A DNA stretch of 64,000 bases from Neoceratodus forsteri (Eukaryota; Chordata; Ceratodontiformes; Ceratodontidae), in NCBI GenBank assembly GCA_016271365.2, contig JADMNL010000028.1, positions 58,236,001 to 58,300,000 on the forward strand, read 5' to 3'. Numbering within the stretch: position 1 is the first letter of the stretch; the number at the start of each line of letters is the position of its first letter. The translations under genes and the position numbers were made by a program. Below the pieces are notes generated by a model, which had not been told where the DNA came from, made no database searches, and saw only the letters and a program-made list of their open reading frames with translations. Below, piece by piece: positions 43,699 through 55,703 of the stretch.

Positions 43699-43975
43699 CA
43701 CCTATTTCTCTCACCTTATTGCACTACTACTGTCTATATTTGTAACCATTAAATGTTATGGTTTGGCTATATCCTTTGACACTATGAATGTACTATGTGT
43801 TCCAGTTCTTTGGCTTTGCTGTAATTACTACATCAACCTACTTTTGTGATCCTACTAGATATTTGTTAACTGTAATGTTTACTGTACCAATGAATAATGC
43901 CTGTTTTGCCCTGTACCCACCCAGGTCATGCCTGAAAGTAGTTACCCGGTAATCAAAAACAAATAAATCATAGCT
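43699..43975 (+). mobile_element. LINE or SINE 3' end inside LINE-X
   Basis: AT-rich 3' UTR-like DNA ends with CATGCCTGAAAGTAGTTACC, CGGTAATCAAAAACAAATAA, the same 3' tail as the SINE-like repeat at 14690-14990. The 5' part probably lies at about 34650-34845, left of the Gypsy element, which entered it. No coding sequence is evident. Confidence 0.6.
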
Positions 43976-43984
43976 GGTCTGACT

Positions 43985-44680
43985 CCAAGCACTTTTCGGT
44001 TAATATCAATTCCATGGTAAATCCAAACTCTAAGAATACAGTAAATAAGTTGACTGTTGATAAGACTGAGGTTAGTGATTCTGCACGGATAGATGGATTG
44101 TTAAATAAGAAGTTCACTGATCTTTCTCCATATAATTCAGTATCTACTTCGAATGCTTTTGTAGAGGATGCTTCTCTTGTTTGTGGGCTAGCAGGTGAAC
44201 GTGACCATCCAAATTTTTACTTTAGGGAATTTTCATCTTCTGAGATATTTAGGTTCCTTCTCTCACTCCCAACTAAACGTGGGGACAATGGTAATGGGTT
44301 TGATTCTCGATTTTCAAAGATGACAGCCAGTAGGATTGTTACTCTATTAGGTATCATATTCAGTCTTTCCTTGACTTGCACCTTTCCAACTGTCTGAAAG
44401 TGTGCGTGAGTTGTTCCTTTCCTTAAGAAAGGGAAAGCTGTTTTTTTGAAGGATTTTTGTCCCATCTCTAGACTGAATCCCATGAGTAAAATTCCTGAGA
44501 GAATAATTTCTGATCAGTTTATCTGCTCCCAAACAACAGGACTTCTGTAAGAGTCATGGAACTGGTACTGCCTTGGTCAGGTTCAAGTACACTTTTTTTG
44601 GTGTATGGATAATGGTCTGTTGTTAAAGCTGGTGAAAATTATGACTGCCATTAAGCTGTACTTTTTTTTTCATTTTAGAA
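43985..44680 (+). pseudogene. LINE-X linker end and RT start
   Basis: Frames read FSVNINSMVNPNSKNTVNKL, ARIDGLLNKKFTDLSP and FREFSSSEIFRFLLSLPTKR, FDSRFSKMTASRIVTLLGII (44014-44397), corresponding to the start of the RT in L2/Rex LINEs. After a frameshift, PISRLNP and IISDQF follow. The RT palm is lost. Confidence 0.75.
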
Positions 44681-45204
44681 CAGAAAACTTTACAGACTTT
44701 ACAATTCTCACAATTGTGATCGGGGCCAAGCAAAAGTCACGTCCATCTGCTTTTGCCAACCAATGTGGGCAAGATTTGCAAAACTTAAATTCTGTGGGGC
44801 CTGTCTTCATTTTAGGCCATTCTGTCATGAGTCTGACAGAAAGGGTGCCTGAAAATGTTTACAGTGGTTGTTCACTGCAAAAACAGCACAAGTGTTGTAA
44901 AAGAAAAGCCAGTTTAAACACCCAAATTCTTTATTTTTAACAGTTTAATTATTAGAAACCCAAACTGGGAACCAACGTAAACCGTGGTTTTAGTCCCATG
45001 AACTGGAATGTAACTGAGAAAAAAAAGCTAAATGCACAAAAAAAATCTAAGATCAACTAGTAAAGAGTAACAAATGAACTTATAATTTCTACGAAATAAT
45101 AAAACCACAGTGAAAACTAAAAAAAAAGCTTAGCCACTAGGGCTGCAATATGACTTGGGGCAACATGACTCTGGGGCAACTGGCTCTTTGGAGGATTAAT
45201 AAAC

Positions 45205-45340
45205 CTGCTATTACAATGCACGGGAGAATGTGACCATAGTGCAGAGTTTGAGTTTCAACATTCTAAAGTTCTGTCACTGGGACAAAACTCGAGGCTGAGA
45301 TACTGTAAATCTGTATGACATCACTAATACACTCTCATTG
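45205..45340 (-). repeat. Interspersed repeat, copy 2
   Basis: Reverse complement aligns by eye to 16355-16490. Shared words include GTATCTCAGCC and CTCTGCA...TGGTCAC. Confidence 0.55.
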
Positions 45341-45402
45341 GTAAAAGCTGCTAGTGGTCTGCAGTGCACAGGTGTGACTATGTAGAATTAATCCACATAT
45401 TT

Positions 45403-45606
45403 TCTTTTTTTGTTGTTGTTGTTTTTTTAACCAGGAGAGACACACTACGCTGAAAGTTTGTTTACAGGTGTGACCTGGGAGCACAAGAAAGTTAAGTGAC
45501 TTGCTCAGGGTCCCACAGTATGAAAGTGGGAGCTGTGGAATTCAAATCCAGGTCTCCACGTTTGCAGCGCAGAGCCTTAAACCACTGCGCTATACTGCCT
45601 CCTTGT
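45403..45606 (-). mobile_element. tRNA-derived CORE-type SINE
   Basis: Read on the minus strand, the 5' end has GCAGTATAGCGCAGTGGTTT (A box TAGCGCAGTGG) and GGATTTGAATTCC as a degraded B box, followed by GACCCTGAGCAAGTCACTTA, the CORE-like domain familiar from MIR-type SINEs, and an A-rich tail (45403-45432 on the plus strand as T). RNA polymerase III would have transcribed it. No target duplication was identified. Confidence 0.82.
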
Positions 45607-46372
45607 ACTGTAGTAAGACAAAGTAACTACTGCATTTATTTTACTACTGGCGTTCATACTACAGTCACACAACCAACTAGATTCCTCTGGTTACTAGTCC
45701 ACAGTAGGTGTACCTTTCCAACAGTTTCACACTTTTCATGTGGTTCAATCAAAAAAGACTTAGATCATAGATGGGTGCGGGTACAAGAAGAAGGAAAGGA
45801 GCTGAAGTTTTAGTCCATGGACTTTGTACGGACTTTGAACATGCTTGTGTGACTTCTGAAGAAAGCCAGTAGCAAAACAAGTTATCGGTAACTAACTTTG
45901 TCTCACCTATTCAAGTGTTTGTACGTGTTGTCGTTCTTGTTTGTGAAATGGGAGAGACAGCAACAAATTTATGGAGCCCTATCAAAAGTGCTACACTTTA
46001 CACATGCATGTGAGTTACGTGATCACTAACAAGATTAATCTCTTACCTAAAAAAACCTCCCCCTGCGTCCTTAAGTTTATTTTTCTGGTTGGCGGCAGCT
46101 TGTGCTGAAAAAGTAGGAGGGCCTTTGATTCCAGGTAATACTGTCTGCTTCATTACTGAGGCTGCAATAAGAATGGAAATTAGATCAAAAACATTACAGG
46201 ATTTTATTTTCTGGTTTAAGTAAGACTGGTTCAACTGACTGGTACTGCTTCCATTCATTTTTTCCAGCACAGAACCAGGAAATATTGAAATGTGAAAAAA
46301 TCTTGTTTTAAACTTAAACAAATATTGCAATAAGTAAAGTATTTGATAAAATTCCTGACACTGTACACTACG

Positions 46373-48738
46373 TATGTATTTCTCTCATTGACACAGTACA
46401 CTACGTGTGTATTTCTCTCACTGACACAGTACGCTACGTGTGTATTTCTCTCACTGACACAGTACGCTGCGTATGTATTTCTCTCACTGACAGTACACTA
46501 CGTGTGTATTTCTCTCACTGACACAGTACACTGCGTATGTATTTCTCTCACTGACACAGTACACTACGTATGTATTTCTCTCACTGACAGTAAACTGCGT
46601 GTGTATTTCTCTCACTGACACAGTACACTGCGTATGTATTTCTCTCACTGACACGGTACACTGCGTGTGTATTTCTCTCACTGACACGGTGCACTGCGTA
46701 TGTATTTCTCTCACTGACACGGTACACTACGTATGTATTTCTCTCACTGACACGGTACACTGCGTATGTATTTCTCTCACTGACACGGTACACTGTGTAT
46801 GTATTTCTCTCACTGACACGGTACACTGCATATGTATTTCTCTCACTGACACGGTACGCTACGTATGTATTTCTCTCACTGACACGGTACACTGCGTATG
46901 TATTTCTCTCACTGACACGGTACGCTACGTGTGTATTTCTCTCACTGACACAGTACACTACGTGTGTATTTCTCTCACTGACACAGTACGCTACGTATGT
47001 ATTTCTCTCATTCACAGTACGCTACGTATGTATTTCTCTCACTGACACAGTACGCTACGTGTGTATTTCCCTCACTGACACAGTACACTGCGTGTGTATT
47101 TCTCTCACTGACACAGTACACTACGTATGTATTTCTCTCACTGACACAGTACACTGCGTATGTATTTCTCTCACTGACACGGTACACCGCGTATGTATTT
47201 CTCTCACTGACACGGACACACGATGTATTTCTCTCACTGACACGGCACGCCACGGGTGTATTTCTCTCACTGACACAGTACGCCACGGCGGTGATTTCTC
47301 TCACTGACACAGTACACTCACGTAGTATTTCTCTCACTGACACAGTACGCTACGTGTGTATTTCTCTCACTGACACAGTACACTACGTATGTATTTCTCT
47401 CACTGACACAGTACACTATGTGTGTATTTCTCTCACAGACACAGTACACTACGTATGTATTTCTCTCACTGACACAGTACGCTACGTATGTATTTCTCTC
47501 ACTGACACAGTATACTACGTGTGTATTTCTCTCACTGACACAGTACACTACGTATGTATTTCTCTCACTGACACAGTACACTACGTATGTATTTCTCTCA
47601 CTGACACAGTACACTACGTATGTATTTCTCTCACTGACACAGTACACTACGTATGTATTTCTCTCACTGACACAGTACACTACGTATGTATTTCTCTCAC
47701 TGACACAGTACACTACGATGTATTTCTCCACTGACACGGTACACCGCGATGTATTTCTCTCACTGACACGGCACACCACGTATGTATTTCTCTCACTGAC
47801 ACGGTACGCTACGTGTGTATTTCTCTCACTGACACAGTACGCTACGTGTGTATTTCTCTCACTGACACAGTACGCTACGTGTGTATTTCTCTCACTGACA
47901 CAGTACGCTACGTGTGTATTTCTCTCACTGACACAGTACACTACGTATGTATTTCTCTCACTGACACAGTACACTGCGTATGTATTTCTCTCACTGACAC
48001 AGTACACTGCGTGTGTATTTCTCTCACTGACACAGTACACTATGTGTGTATTTCTCTCACAGACACAGTACACTACGATGTATTTCTTCACCGACACAGT
48101 ACGCCACGATGTATTTCACTGACACAGTACACTACGTGTGTATTTCTCACTGACACAGTACACTACGCATGTATTTCTTCATCGACACAGTACACTACGT
48201 ATGTATTTCTCTCACTGACACAGTACACTACGTATGTATTTCTCTCACTGACACAGTACACTACGTATGTATTTCTCTCACTGACACGGTACACTGTGTA
48301 TGTATTTCTCTCACTGACACGGTACACTACGTATGTATTTCTCTCACTGACACGGTACGCTACGTGTGTATTTCTCTCACTGACACAGTACGCTACGTGT
48401 GTATTTCTCTCACTGACACAGTACGCTACGTGTGTATTTCTCTCATTGACACAGTACGCTACGTGTGTATTTCTCTCACTGACACAGTACACTACGTATG
48501 TATTTCTCTCACTGACACAGTACACTGCGTATGTATTTCTCTCACTGACACAGTACACTGCGTATGTATTTCTCTCACTGACACAGTACACTGCGTATGT
48601 ATTTCTCTCACTGACACAGTACACTGCGTATGTATTTCTCTCACTGACACAGTACACTACGTATGTATTTCTCTCACTGACACAGTACACTACGTATGTA
48701 TTTCTCTCACTGACACAGTACACTACGTATGTATTTCT
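46373..48738. repeat. 33-bp minisatellite, left array
   Basis: About 70 tandem copies of a 33-bp unit, representative pieces CACTACGTATGTATTTCTC and TCACTGACACAGTA. Units vary mainly by A/G transitions (GTATG/GTGTG, CAGTA/CGGTA, ACACT/ACGCT, TACG/TGCG) and occasional short deletions (near 46493, 47215, 47718, 48085). Because 33 is a multiple of 3, several frames on both strands stay open as 11-residue periodic ORFs; these are not genes. The array starts inside CR1-1. Confidence 0.97.
48723..48738. repeat. Target-site duplication of L1-C, left copy
   Basis: CTACGTATGTATTTCT precedes the T-run of L1-C and recurs, in the same repeat phase, at 50122-50137. Confidence 0.8.
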
Positions 48739-50121
48739 TTTTTTTTTTATATTCAAGTTTATTGCATATTTGGCACATACAGACATTCATCACAATACAT
48801 TTTCCATCTTATGCACATTATAAAGGAGATATAAGTTTGCTCAGACTCAGTTTCCCATAATTTAGTTTGTCTGCTATAATTTAATTTCTGATATTATATT
48901 TCATTTTACTTATTTTCTTATGAGTCTCCAAGTGAGGCTTTATGTAAGGGCGCGGCCTGGAAGCTCTATAATCCATTTGTTTATTCAATTCTCCAAATTT
49001 TGCTCCCATCCCTCCCTCCCTTTCCTCCTCTTTATCCTCTTCCCGAATCTGTCGACATCAGCCAAGGGGTCCATCTCTCCACCCATGTCTGTAGTCTCAA
49101 GTTTATTCTAAATGTGACTTCCTCCATGTCCTTAATTTCATTTACTATTGTCTCCTAATCTCTGATTGTGGGTAATTTTGGGGTGAGCCAATTCCTGGTC
49201 AGGGCCTTGTGGGCGGCCACCAGCAGTATGTTCCATAAGTAATTTTTATTCGCTCCCCTAATCTCTTTCGGTATCAGCCCTAAAATCAAGTTCCTCGAAC
49301 TTAAGTTAGATTGAATAGAGAATATCCTGATTATTTTATGTTGTATGTCTGCCCAATATTGTGTGAGAGCCTGGCAAGTCCAGAACACATGTATGTAGTT
49401 TGCTTTATTTACACCACAATTCCACCAGCATGCCCCAGAGCATTTCTTGTCCCATTTGCTCAGAGATTCGAGAATAGAAAATCTCACCAGTACTCATTCG
49501 TACTCCCTCCAATATGGGAGGCCCGGTGTTGAGGAGCCACAACTGGTGAGGTCCAGACTCCTCCTCCAGGCATTCCCCCTTCCTTTTCCCAACTGTTCTT
49601 TATGTGGGCAGTTTGGTTTCCTTTTCTGTCTCTTAGGGCCCTGTAAAGGGCCGAGATTAGGCCCTTGGTCTTTGTTGAATTTATTATATTAACTATGGTG
49701 TCTTTAAACATCGTTGTTGAGATCGAAGATTTATAAGTATTTTGTAGATTATGTATATAAGATCTTACTTGGAGGTACCTAAAATGATCCACCTGCCTTA
49801 GCGAATATTCCTCTCTCAATCTGGCAAATTCTAGAACAACCTCTCCTTTAAGAAACTGATTTATAGAGTACAACCCCAATCTACCCCCATTTTTTAAAAG
49901 TAAGATCTTGCCTAGATGGGGGAAAGCTCGGGTCCCAGGCAAACCATCTCAGCATCCATGTTTCTCCCTCTACCTTATGTTTGCTCCATAGTCTCTTTAG
50001 GGAGCTCAGTGTGTTTCTGACCGCCCACAGGACTATATCCTGATCTCTGTTTTGGATTGCTGCTCTCATTACTCTGGCTTCTAGTGGCATTCCCTCTGTT
50101 AAAACTGTCTCGATTGTTTTC
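48739..50121 (-). mobile_element. L1-type LINE C, 5'-truncated, inside the minisatellite
   Basis: A minus-strand L1 starts with its tail (T-run at 48737-48748) and extends to 50121. It contains only the C-terminal part of ORF2 and the 3' UTR. The minisatellite resumes directly with CTACGTATGTATTTCT, giving a 16-bp duplication. The insertion therefore postdates at least part of the array expansion. Confidence 0.9.
49155..50090 (-). pseudogene. L1-C ORF2 C-terminal domain
   Basis: Minus-strand frames: LEARVMRAAIQNRDQDIVLW-like (49881-50090), HLGKILLLKNGGRLGLYSIN and RQVDHFRYLQVRSYIHNLQN (49484-49942), then ACWWNCGVNKANYIHVFWTC (49155-49487), the cysteine-containing segment near the L1 ORF2 C-terminus, ending LWNILLVAAHKALTRNW. 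One frameshift lies near 49485 and one near 49900. Confidence 0.85.
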
Positions 50122-51785
50122 CTACGTATGTATTTCTCTCACTGACACAGTACACTGCGTATGTATTTCTCTCACTGACAGTACACTACGTATGTATTTC
50201 TCTCACTGACAGTACACTGCGTATGTATTTCTCTCACTGACACGGTACGCTGCGTATGTATTTCTCTCACTGACACGGTACACTACGTATGTATTTCTCT
50301 CACTGACACGGTACGCTACGTGTGTATTTCTCTCACTGACACAGTACACTGCGTATGTATTTCTCTCACTGACACAGTACACTGCGTATGTATTTCTCTC
50401 ACTGACACAGTACACTACGTATGTATTTCTCTCACTGACACAGTACACTACGTGTGTATTTCTCTCACTGACACAGTACGCTGCGTGTGTATTTCCTCAC
50501 TGACACAGTACACTGCGTGTGTATTTCTCTCACTGACACGGTACACTGCGTGTGTATTTCTCTCACTGACACGGTAGACTGCGTATGTATTTCTCTCACT
50601 GACACGGTACACTACGTGTGTATTTCTCTCACTGACACGGTACGCTACGTGTGTATTTCTCTCACTGACACAGTACACTACGTGTGTATTTCTCTCACTG
50701 ACACAGTACGCTACGTGTGTATTTCTCTCACTGACACAGTACACTACGTGTGTATTTCTCTCACTGACACGGTACGCTACGTGTGTATTTCCCTCACTGA
50801 CGCAGTACACTGCATGTGTATTTCTCTCACTGACACGGTACACTGCGTATGTATTTCTCACTGACACGGTGCACATCGCGTATGTATTCTTCACTGACAC
50901 GGTACACCGCGCATGTATTTCTCTCACTGACACGATACACCACGATGTATTTCTCTCACTGACACGGCACGCTACGTGTGTATTTCTCCCACTGACACGG
51001 TACGCTACGTGTGTATTTCTCTCACTGACACGGTACACTGCGTGTGTATTTCTCTCACTGACACGGTACACTGCGTGTGTATTTCTCTCACTGACACAGT
51101 ACACTACGTGTGTATTTCTCTCACTGACACAGTACGCTACGTGTGTATTTCTCTCACTGACACAGTACACTACGTATGTATTTCTCTCACTGACACAGTA
51201 CACTACGTGTGTATTTCTCTCACTGACACAGTACGCTACGTATGTATTTCTCTCACTGACACAGTACACTGCGTATGTATTTCTCTCACTGATGCAGTAC
51301 ACTACGTGTGTATTTCTCTCACTGACAGTACGCTACGTATGTATTTCTCTCACTGACACAGTACACTACGTGTGTATTTCTCTCACTGACACAGTACGCT
51401 ACGTGTGTATTTCTCTCACTGACACAGTACGCTACGTATGTATTTCTCTCACTGACACGGTACACTGCGTATGTATTTCTCTCACTGACACGGTACACTA
51501 CGTATGTATTTCTCTCACTGACACGGTACACTGCGTATGTATTTCTCTCACTGACACGGTACACTGCGTATGTATTTCTCTCACTGACACGGTATACTGC
51601 GTGTGTATTTCTCTCACTGACACGGTACACTACGTGTGTATTTCTCTCACTGACACGGTACACTACGTATGTATTTCTCTCACTGACATGGTACACTACG
51701 TATGTATTTCTCTCACTGACACAGTACACTACATGTGACTTTCTCTCACTGACACAGTACACTACATATGTATTTCTCTCACTGA
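50122..51785. repeat. 33-bp minisatellite, right array
   Basis: About 50 further units of the same 33-bp repeat with the same spectrum of variants and short deletions near 50180, 50210 and 50870-50950. The last units degrade near 51735-51785 (ACATGTGACTTTCTC) before CR1-1 sequence resumes. Confidence 0.97.
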
Positions 51786-52416
51786 TACTGTACAAGGATT
51801 AAGTGACTCCTCCACAGTTTTAACAGAAATGACTGTGGAAATAACTGGATGGTTCAACAAGTGGCTGATGAATACAACTCAGAGAGTGGTCCTAAATGGT
51901 AAGTTCTCAGAGGGCAGAGCACTGTCTAGTTTTGCACTGCAGGGGCTGGCCCTGGGACCACTTTTGCGGGGAGTCTGAGATGGGTTATGAGGAGACTGGA
52001 GAAGAGATTCAGTATTTGGCAGTTGAAAATCAACATTCAAAAGTGCCAGGTGATGCACACAGGAGAGAAAAATCTTGGATTACTATACTAAAGATGGTAC
52101 AAGGTATGCAAGAGAAGCCATACGAGACTAGGTGGAGAGAATTAAATCTATATCCACTGGAGGTTAGAAGAGACAGAGGTGACATGATAGAGACTTTTAA
52201 GTATATGAAGGGAATAAAGTGAATGAAAGTAGATTATTCAAAAGGAAACTAGGAGTTAAAACAAGGGGTCATAATTTAAGATTGGAAGGGTGAGGAGATG
52301 TTATTTCACTGGGCGGGTGGTGGAACCCTGGAAAAGACTACCTAATGAGGTGGTGTGTGCAGAAACAGTGGAGGAATTCAAGAGGGCATGGGACAGACAC
52401 AAAGGGGAGGTAGGAA
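51786..52416 (+). pseudogene. CR1-1 RT and C-terminal remains
   Basis: Reads NNWMVQQVADEYNSESGPKW-like and, in frame, TGWFNKWLMNTTQRVVLNG, then QGLALGPLL, KSTFKSAR and the C-terminal MVQGMQEKPYETRWREL with RDRGDMIETFKYMKG (51896-52222). The RT active site (FADD) is missing between about 51960 and 52010, where the text jumps; an internal deletion is likely. Confidence 0.75.
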
Positions 52417-52791
52417 ATGAATCCTCAGGATCGTGAGCTGGATGTCATTATCCACCTAGGGACAAATGACCTGGCTGAGAATGGGATCAGAGCAGTGCAA
52501 CAGGAGTTTGCGGAGTTGGGGAGGGGCCTTAGACAAGTAGCACACACGATAACTTTCTTGGAAGTGCTACCTGTCTATGGCATGGATGAGGCTAGGGTAC
52601 TCCGCACCATGGGATTCAATGACTGGCTGAAAAACTGGTGCAGTGCTCAGGGATTTGGCTTCACTGGGGACTGGGGCTCCACCTGGAGGGATGCAGGCCT
52701 ATGCAGGTGCGATGGTCTGCATCTATCCAGGAGGGGAACCAGGATCCTAGGTGATAGGTTTAAATGCTTCATTGGCAAGCATTTAAACTAG
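52417..52791 (+). pseudogene. CR1-2 ORF1, SGNH esterase-like domain
   Basis: A 124-codon open frame (5'-truncated) has LDVIIHLGTNDLAENGIRAV, the GTND block of SGNH hydrolases, FLEVLPVYGMDEARVLRTMG, FNDWLKNWCSAQGFGFTGDW and CDGLHLSRRGTRILGDRFK with the DxxH pair. CR1 ORF1 proteins are known to carry such an esterase domain. The N-terminal catalytic Ser (GDS) block is beyond the truncation. The frame ends at a stop, the normal ORF1 end, about 170 bp before ORF2. Confidence 0.85.
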
Positions 52792-52963
52792 CCAAGGGGG
52801 GAGGCACTGAAAAGGAGAAAGGAAATCCTAGCCCCCCACAAAACTCAGGGTAGTTAGTGAGGTAAACAAAAAGATAGAGCAGTCGATAGGGATAAGGGCT
52901 GGGGTAAATGGAGAAAAAGACAAAGGCAGTAAAGACAGGGATGGGGCAAAAAGAAATAAAACC

Positions 52964-53610
52964 ATGAAAAAATGGAGGGTAATGAGTACCAATGCCCGTA
53001 GTCTAGGTAAAAAGCTCCCCGAAATGGTGGCCTTGATGGAAGAGGGATGTGTGGATATCGTGGCAGTCACAGAAAAATGGTACACAGACAACCATGACTG
53101 GGATGTCAACATACCAGGGTATACAATCTACAGGAGTGACAGGGAGGGAAGACGAGGAGGAGGAGGAGTAGCTCTCTATGTAAGGGAAGGGATCAAAGCA
53201 ACAGAATTAAAGGGTAAACAGGGAGGAGAGGAGACACTGTGGGTCACCCTGGAAACTGGAAATGGCTACACAATCCGCACAGGGGTTGTATACAGACCCC
53301 CGTCTCAGGGGGAGGAAATGGACAAGGAAATGAGAGAAGGCATCATTGGGATGGCAGAGAAAGGGGAGATATTGCTGATGGGAGACCGGAATATGCCAGA
53401 TGTTAACTGGAGCACCTTTGCTGCAGCCACATTCAAGAGCAGGGCCATTCTCAATGCCCTACAGGGAGAATGCCTCAGACATCTAGTTTTGGAACCCACT
53501 CGGGAGGGAGGGAGCAACCTTAGACCTGGTACTCTCAAATGGGGATGGAGAGAGGATCTCTGGTCTTGAAGTTGGTAGCCATCTGGGAACAAGCAACCAC
53601 CAAACAGTGT
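52964..53610 (+). pseudogene. CR1-2 ORF2, endonuclease domain
   Basis: A 201-codon frame reads VMSTNARSLGKKLPEMVALM (catalytic Asn), DIVAVTEKWY (Glu), YTIYRSDREGRRGGGVALYV, TGVVYRPPSQ, and LLMGDRNMPDVNW, where CR1 normally has GDFN. The frame shifts near 53560, after which SHLGTSNHQTVWF carries SNH in place of the usual SDH catalytic pair. Catalytic residues are thus partly altered. Confidence 0.88.
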
Positions 53611-53639
53611 GGTTCACAATAAACTTAGCTGTAGAGTAA

Positions 53640-55703
53640 AGCCACACAAAAGTGAAGGTACTGGACTTCAGGAGAGCTGATTTTTATCAAAATAGGAGAG
53701 TGCCTCAGAAAAGCACTAGCAAACAGGCAAGAAGGTGGGGTGGAGCAACAATGGGGAAGCATCAAAACTGCCATCACAGAGGCAACAAGCCTTTGTGTGA
53801 AGCAAATAAACAAATCAAGACGAAAGAAAAAAACACTATGGTTCTCAAAAGAAGTGGTGGGGAAGGTAAGGGAGAAAAAAACAGCATTCAGGAAGTATGA
53901 GGAAACACAGAAGGAGCAGGACAGAGAACAGTACCAGTTAAAGCAGAAGGAAGCGGGGAAGGCAGTCAGAATAGAAAGGCCCAAACCGAGGAAAAGACAG
54001 CCAACTCGATTAAGAAGGGGGATAAAACCTTTTATGGGTACATTAGGGAGCAAAGAAAGACTAAGGCAGGGATCCTGAGGCTGAATAAAGAGGAAGGTGG
54101 TTGGGCAGAGAGGGACAGTGAAAAAGCAGGGATACTGAATGAATATTTCTGCTCAATATTCACAATGGAAAAGCAGGGGGAAATACCTAATCCGGTCAAT
54201 AGAAGCACTCTGGATAGGGGGGTTGATATTAGTCCTTTCACAGAAGAAGGGGTTCTGAAAGAACTCTTAAAACTGAAGGTGGATAAAGCAATGGGGCCTG
54301 ATGGAATTCACCCCAGAATTCTAAAAGAACTAAGGGAAGAACTATCCTTTTTAATAAATCATGGGAGGATGATGTGGTACCTGAGGGCTGGAGAAGGGTG
54401 GATGTGATTCCCCTTCACAAAAGTGGGAGCAAGACAGAGGCAGGAAACTACAGACCTGTCAGTTTGACCTCAGTGAAAGGGAAAATGATAGAATCACTTC
54501 TGAAGGAAAGAACTGTTGAGAACCTAGAGGCCAGTGGGGCACAGGACCCAAGGCAGCATGGATTCACAGCATGAAGGTCATGTCAGATGAATCTAATTGA
54601 TTTCTTTGACTGGGTGACCAAAGTAGTAGACCAGGGAGGGGCTGTGGACGTGGCTTACCAAGACTTTAGCAAGGCATTTGACACAGTCCCGCACAAAAGA
54701 TTACTAAACAAATTAGCCAGCCTGGGAGTGGGTCCCAGGGTGGCAGCCTAGGTAAAACACTGGGTGGACAACAGGACACAGCGGGTAGTAGTAAATGGAG
54801 TCCACAGTGAAGAAAGGAGGATTACTAGTGGGGTACCGCAGGATTCAGTACTGGGGCCGGTCCTTTTTAATGTCTTTATAAGTGACATTGCAGAAGGACT
54901 GGAAGGGAAAGTATGTCTCTTTGCAGATGACACAAAGATCTGCAACAGGGTTGATACACAAGGTGGGGTGGAAAGGATGAAAAGGGACTTGGCAAGGCTG
55001 GAGGAATGGTCCAATGTATGGCAGTTTAGATTCAATGCAAAGAAGTGCAAAGTAATGCACCTGGGAAACAAAAACCCAGGGGGAGAATACACAATGGGGG
55101 GTGAGATACTGACAACAAGAAAAATGGAAAGAGACCTGGGGGTAGTCATATCAGATGACCTAAAGGTGGGCCAGCAATCTGAGAAGGCAGAAAGGAGGGC
55201 TGGGGGGATACTGGGATGCACAGGGAGAGGCATCACAAGTAGAAAACAGGAAGTTGTTGGCCCTCTGTACAGACAGTTGGTAAGACCACATCTGGAGTAC
55301 TGTGTACATTTCTGGAGACCCCATCTCTGCAAAGACATAGACAGGGTGGAGGTTGTCCAGAGGAGGGTAATTCAAAATGGTGCAGGGTCTGCACCAGAAG
55401 ACATATGAAGAAAGACTAAAGGAGCTTAAGATGTATAGCCTCGAGGAAAGGAGGGAGAGGGGGACAGGACAGAAACTTTCAAATACCTCAAGGGAATCAA
55501 CAAAGTCCAAGATGGCAGCATCTTTCAGAAAAAGAGATGTGCAAGAACAAGGGGCACAATTTGAAGATAGAGGGGGACGGCTCAGAGGTAATGTGAGGAA
55601 GTATTTCTTCACAGAGAGGGTTGTAGATGCATGGAACAGCCTTCCTGAGGAGGTCATAGAGTCAAAACAGTGGGGAATGCAAGAATGCATAGGACAGGCA
55701 TAA
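53640..55703 (+). pseudogene. CR1-2 ORF2, linker, RT and C-terminal domain
   Basis: Linker frames at 53652-54078 (KSRRKKKTLWFSKEVVGKVR). RT: VDKAMGPDGIHPRILKELRE (54165-54407), NYRPVSLTSVKGKMIESLLK, QHGFTA, VAYQDFSKAFDTVPHKRLLN (catalytic Asp, near 54650), GVPQDSVLGPVLFNVFISDI, and VCLFADDTKICN (catalytic pair, 54764-55408). C-terminal: PHLEYCVHFW, VVQRRVIQN, KTYEERLKELKMYSLEERRE and NSLPEEVIESK (55377-55703). The RT core from 54764 is open for 214 codons. Confidence 0.92.

Larger units (their letters stand above)
32980..44680 (+). mobile_element. L2/Rex-like LINE-X, interrupted by several insertions
   Basis: Plus-strand LINE pieces are collinear: leader and endonuclease N-terminus (32980-33625), endonuclease end and linker (34161-34640), and linker end plus RT start (43985-44680). 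Interrupting it are a poly(T)-headed segment (33626-34142), a LINE/SINE 3' end and the Gypsy element with DIRS-E. The peptide continuity across each insertion (for example NVTNANHS then LLNWNVTN) supports one ancestral copy. No 3' end was found; the RT trails off near 44680. Confidence 0.78.
44681..46332. other. AT-rich DNA with a SINE and one shared repeat
   Basis: Apart from the repeat at 45205-45340 and the SINE at 45403-45606, no feature is recognised. Several open frames around 100 codons have no domain and are treated as chance. Confidence 0.5.

Noticed and set aside
45496..45606. A functional tRNA gene
   Set aside because: A- and B-box-like words occur, but the sequence does not fold as a tRNA and continues into a CORE-like domain and A-rich tail; it is a SINE.
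46343..51795. Possible CRISPR array or tandem-repeat protein gene
   Set aside because: The units are contiguous 33-bp copies with no unique spacers, in a eukaryotic repeat context and interrupted by an L1. The open frames follow from the period being a multiple of three on both strands.
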